Origin: S012-113 sp965368405
Lineage (GTDB): Bacteria; Bacteroidota; Bacteroidia; Cytophagales; Cyclobacteriaceae
NCBI GenBank assembly: GCA_965368405.1
Contig: CBDUMS010000001.1
Span: 38,078-102,077 of the forward strand
Length of the DNA: 64,000 nucleotides
Reading direction: 5' to 3'
In this document: piece after piece, positions 61,342 to 64,000 of the stretch
How the letters are laid out: each line of letters opens with the position of its first letter
Position numbering within the stretch: position 1 is the stretch's first letter
Program-made: the position numbers and the translations under genes
Notes under the pieces: generated by a model
Seen by the model: the letters and a program-made list of their open reading frames with translations, nothing else
What the model was told of the DNA's origin: nothing
The model's database searches: none

Positions 61342-63480
61342 TTATACCAACGCCGCTTTAATTCGAGCTGGCGACATAGGTAGCTGATACATTCTTACTC
61401 CTATGGCATCATAGATCGCATTGGCCATTAGTCCGCCCATTATTACAATGGCCGGCTCACCGCCACCTTGCGCTGGTTCATCTTGAGCATCAATAAGAAC
61501 TGTTTCAATTTTAGGCACCCAGGAAAACTTAGGAAGTTCGTACTTCCCAAAGCTCTTGTTTTTGATATCGCCCCCTTCAAACTCAATATCTTCCTTTAAA
61601 CAGTATCCTAATCCCATGATGATGCAGCCTTCAATCTGTAAGTTTGCTCCTTGCGGATTAATAACCAACCCCATATCCTGAGCACAAACTACACGCTTCA
61701 CTTTCACCTCGCCGGTAGACTTATCTACCTCCACCTCTGCCATCTCGGCAACATAAGTTCCAGCATCTGTACCACATGCTATTCCATAGCCCTTACCACT
61801 CGGTGTTTTTCCAGATTGCCAACCGAATTTTTCAGCACATGCTTTTAGCACGCGAATCATGCGGGTGTCGGTAAGATTCTTTAGTCTGAATTCGAGCGGA
61901 TCCATTCCAGCTTTTTCTGCCAAAATATTAATCTGAGATTCACGCGCAAAGCTATTGGTATTATTTCCTGGGGCACGCCAAGAACCTGTAGCAAAGGGAT
62001 GTACGGCCGGACCATTTCTATTACCACTGTATGAAACAACTTTATGGTTTGGAATATTATACCAAATATCCGACCCTCTGGATCCTGCAAAATAAGTCCC
62101 GTAATCCCAGAACGCAATTTTACCCTCTTTATCAATTCCAGCTTTAATATCTACAACCGCTGCCGGCCGGTAGGAATCGTAGAAAAACTCTTCTTTTCTG
62201 CTCCATGCCACTTGAACTGGTTTCTTTGTGATTTTGGCCAGCTTCGCAGCCTCTACAGCTTGCTTATTTTTCGACTTTCCACCAAAGCCACCGCCAACCA
62301 GCACCTGCTTAACCAGGACATCATCATCGGCCATACCCAGCGATCGAGCTACTTCGGCCTTAACCCCACACGGGTTTTGCGTTGAAGCATAAACGACCAT
62401 CCTGCTTTTTTCTGGATAGGCAATGGCTGTATGCGTTTCTATAGGTGCATGCGCCACATAGCCATCGAAGAATTTCGACTCTACAAGGTTCGCAGATGCT
62501 TCCTTTCCTTTAGCAAGATTTCCTTTTTCTTCTCGGATACGACTGCTGCCGGCGTTTTCTACCAAATAATCAAATATCGACTGGTCGTTAACTTTTGCTG
62601 GCGGAGTCTCGAATTTGGCATCAATTTTTCTGATGGCTCGTTCAGCTCCTTCAGGATGAGGATGTAATACTGCAATCATATCATCCTGATTAACGAGCAC
62701 AACATCTTCAAGACCTTCAACACCTGAGGTATCAACACTCACAAGTTTCGCACCGTGAGCAGGTGGGCGCAAGATCTTTGCATACAGCATTCCATCGATA
62801 CGAATATCGCCGGAATATTTAGCGCTGCCTGTCACCTTTTCTAGCGCATCCATGCGTTTATAAGGCTTACCTATTATCTTAAATTCTTCTGGTTTCTTTA
62901 ATGCAGGTTTCTCTCGAAGTGATTTAATAATTTTCTTCCCTTGAGTTAATGCTGCATAGCTAACATTTTTATCGGGTGAACCAGTTTTTTGAACAATTCC
63001 ATTTTCTACAGATAACGAAGCTTTTGGTTCTCCCAGATGCTCCGCTGCCATTTCTAATAATACTGCACGAGCTTCTGCACCGGCTGAGCGCAGGGCAGGT
63101 CCAAATACCCGGGTTGTTAATGACCCCCATGTGCCACGATCGTAGGGACATAGATCAGTATCGCCCATCACCATATCTACATCATCAACGGTAACATCTA
63201 ATTCCTCAGCAATCATTTGAGCCAATGAAGTATTCACTCCCTGTCCCATTTCTATCTTGCCTGTAAAGCAGCTTACGCGTCCATCCGGACCAATTCTCAA
63301 GAATGCGTTAAGGTCTTTAGGCAATTCCTGAGCAACGGCTGCCTGCAGCATCGAAAAATCACTGAGTGAAACAGCGATAACAAGTCCGCCACCCATTCGT
63401 TTCAAAAATGACCGTCTACTTAAACCAGAGGGTATATTTCGTTTATCCAGATCTATATTTGACTTTAATGCTGTTTTCAT
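61342..63480 (-). CDS. Molybdopterin-binding subunit of an IorB/xanthine-dehydrogenase-type oxidoreductase
   Basis: This is the large subunit of a molybdenum hydroxylase. The N-terminus carries a Tat signal, SRRSFLK at 21-27, so the folded, cofactor-loaded protein should be exported. The 712 residues have two aldehyde-oxidase/xanthine-dehydrogenase domains (one with VGGGFGGKSKNKQ, another with GSWRAPGN), and the catalytic Glu lies in GGGEPAI. The absence of an FAD subunit fits isoquinoline 1-oxidoreductase-type enzymes. The substrate (an N-heterocycle or an aldehyde) cannot be decided. It overlaps the small subunit gene by 4 bp. Confidence 0.9.
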   Translation of the reverse strand: MKTALKSNIDLDKRNIPSGLSRRSFLKRMGGGLVIAVSLSDFSMLQAAVAQELPKDLNAFLRIGPDGRVSCFTGKIEMGQGVNTSLAQMIAEELDVTVDDVDMVMGDTDLCPYDRGTWGSLTTRVFGPALRSAGAEARAVLLEMAAEHLGEPKASLSVENGIVQKTGSPDKNVSYAALTQGKKIIKSLREKPALKKPEEFKIIGKPYKRMDALEKVTGSAKYSGDIRIDGMLYAKILRPPAHGAKLVSVDTSGVEGLEDVVLVNQDDMIAVLHPHPEGAERAIRKIDAKFETPPAKVNDQSIFDYLVENAGSSRIREEKGNLAKGKEASANLVESKFFDGYVAHAPIETHTAIAYPEKSRMVVYASTQNPCGVKAEVARSLGMADDDVLVKQVLVGGGFGGKSKNKQAVEAAKLAKITKKPVQVAWSRKEEFFYDSYRPAAVVDIKAGIDKEGKIAFWDYGTYFAGSRGSDIWYNIPNHKVVSYSGNRNGPAVHPFATGSWRAPGNNTNSFARESQINILAEKAGMDPLEFRLKNLTDTRMIRVLKACAEKFGWQSGKTPSGKGYGIACGTDAGTYVAEMAEVEVDKSTGEVKVKRVVCAQDMGLVINPQGANLQIEGCIIMGLGYCLKEDIEFEGGDIKNKSFGKYELPKFSWVPKIETVLIDAQDEPAQGGGEPAIVIMGGLMANAIYDAIGVRMYQLPMSPARIKAALV

Positions 63481-63956
63481 AATCGTACGCCTTTCATTTC
63501 TTTACTTGCCTGTTTAATTGCCGCAATTACTCTATTATAAGTACCACATCGACATAGATTCTCTTCCATACCCTCTACAATTTCTTGTTCCGAAGGTTCT
63601 GGCGTTTCCAATAGTAAACTGTAAGCGTTTAAGATCATGCCAGATGTGCAATAGCCACATTGCATGGCATCGTTATCAATAAAAGCTTGCTGCACCGGAT
63701 GAAGGCTGCCATTATCAGCCAACCCTTCTATAGTTGTCACCTTTTTGCCTTGAATAAAATCTAAGGTTAACATACATGATCGTTGAGCTTTCCCATTGAC
63801 TAGAACGGTACATGCTCCGCACTCTCCTAATCCACAGCCATATTTGGTGCCTGTTAGTTCAAGATTTGTTCTAATAGCCCAGAGCAGGGAATCTTCACTT
63901 TCGGCGTTGAGTTCAACGGGTCTACCATTTAGCTCAAAACGTATTATTTCTTTCAT
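63477..63956 (-). CDS. (2Fe-2S) subunit of an IorA/CoxS-type molybdenum hydroxylase
   Basis: This 159-residue subunit carries two [2Fe-2S] clusters that pass electrons from the molybdenum subunit. The plant-type cluster motif is CGLGECGACTVLVNG with a further Cys in AQRSC, and the second cluster motif is CGYCTSGM followed by CRCGTYN. Length and motif order match IorA and CoxS. Its stop overlaps the start of the large subunit by ATGA, so the two are co-translated. It is the first gene of the pair; the upstream 44 bases reach the window edge. Confidence 0.95.
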   Translation of the reverse strand: MKEIIRFELNGRPVELNAESEDSLLWAIRTNLELTGTKYGCGLGECGACTVLVNGKAQRSCMLTLDFIQGKKVTTIEGLADNGSLHPVQQAFIDNDAMQCGYCTSGMILNAYSLLLETPEPSEQEIVEGMEENLCRCGTYNRVIAAIKQASKEMKGVRL

Positions 63957-64000
63957 ATTATATACAGGATAATAAGTGTACTTATTGCAATTTAAAAGCA

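Overview
The window looks like chromosomal core DNA of a gliding or surface-associated Bacteroidota, most likely a marine cytophagalean. Evidence: two proteins with the gliding-motility-associated C-terminal (type IX secretion) domain, a PorP/SprF-like membrane protein, a PorU2/PorV2-like pair, a TonB-dependent receptor with a carboxypeptidase-like N-terminus, menaquinone synthesis (menA), almost no Shine-Dalgarno sequences in front of genes, and repeated matches to the Bacteroidota -7 promoter element TAnnTTTG. I see no rRNA, tRNA, insertion sequence, prophage or CRISPR array. Genus and species cannot be fixed from sequence alone.

Layout. 1-2291: an MFS transporter cut by the left edge and prfB, read through an in-frame TGA by a programmed +1 frameshift. 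2495-6952: a same-strand cassette of a secreted 34-residue-repeat solenoid, a LytS-type histidine kinase, a degenerate sister kinase without its phosphoacceptor histidine, and a LytTR response regulator. 6958-8154: SUI1/eIF1-like factor and a tandem universal stress protein. 8234-13380: a compact five-gene minus-strand operon (two arginine-deiminase-fold enzymes, argS, glutathione peroxidase, menA). 13545-21543: housekeeping genes (polyprenyl-phosphate mannosyltransferase-like, ABC permease, fmt, folA, SDR, ArsC-like, sppA, folK, fabD). 21598-24818: DCC-type thiol protein and a large secreted CHU_C protein. 24945-28366: an unknown membrane protein, a PlsB/PlsC-like acyltransferase and gpsA. 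28363-36340: Ste24-like protease, PorP/SprF and a 1746-residue secreted multidomain protein. 36427-45664: a small secreted protein, a reductase/thioesterase/DUF4301 group, and a glycerol locus (DcaP-like porin, glpK, glpD, glpQ, glpF). 45774-53361: BNR-propeller protein, M20 amidohydrolase, TerB-like protein, TonB receptor. 53456-59511: PorV2/PorU2-like pair. 59706-63956: lipoprotein, nadA, and a two-subunit molybdenum hydroxylase.

How it works together. Phospholipid precursor supply (gpsA plus acyltransferase) and glycerol/glycerophosphodiester use (glp locus) both lie here, about 12 kb apart. Secretion genes (PorP/SprF, PorU2, PorV2) lie among their likely cargo. All seven convergent gene junctions in the window are overlapping or at most 8 bp apart, so genes are tightly packed with little room for intrinsic terminators. 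The least explained element is the repeat-solenoid/kinase/pseudokinase/regulator cassette at 2495-6952.
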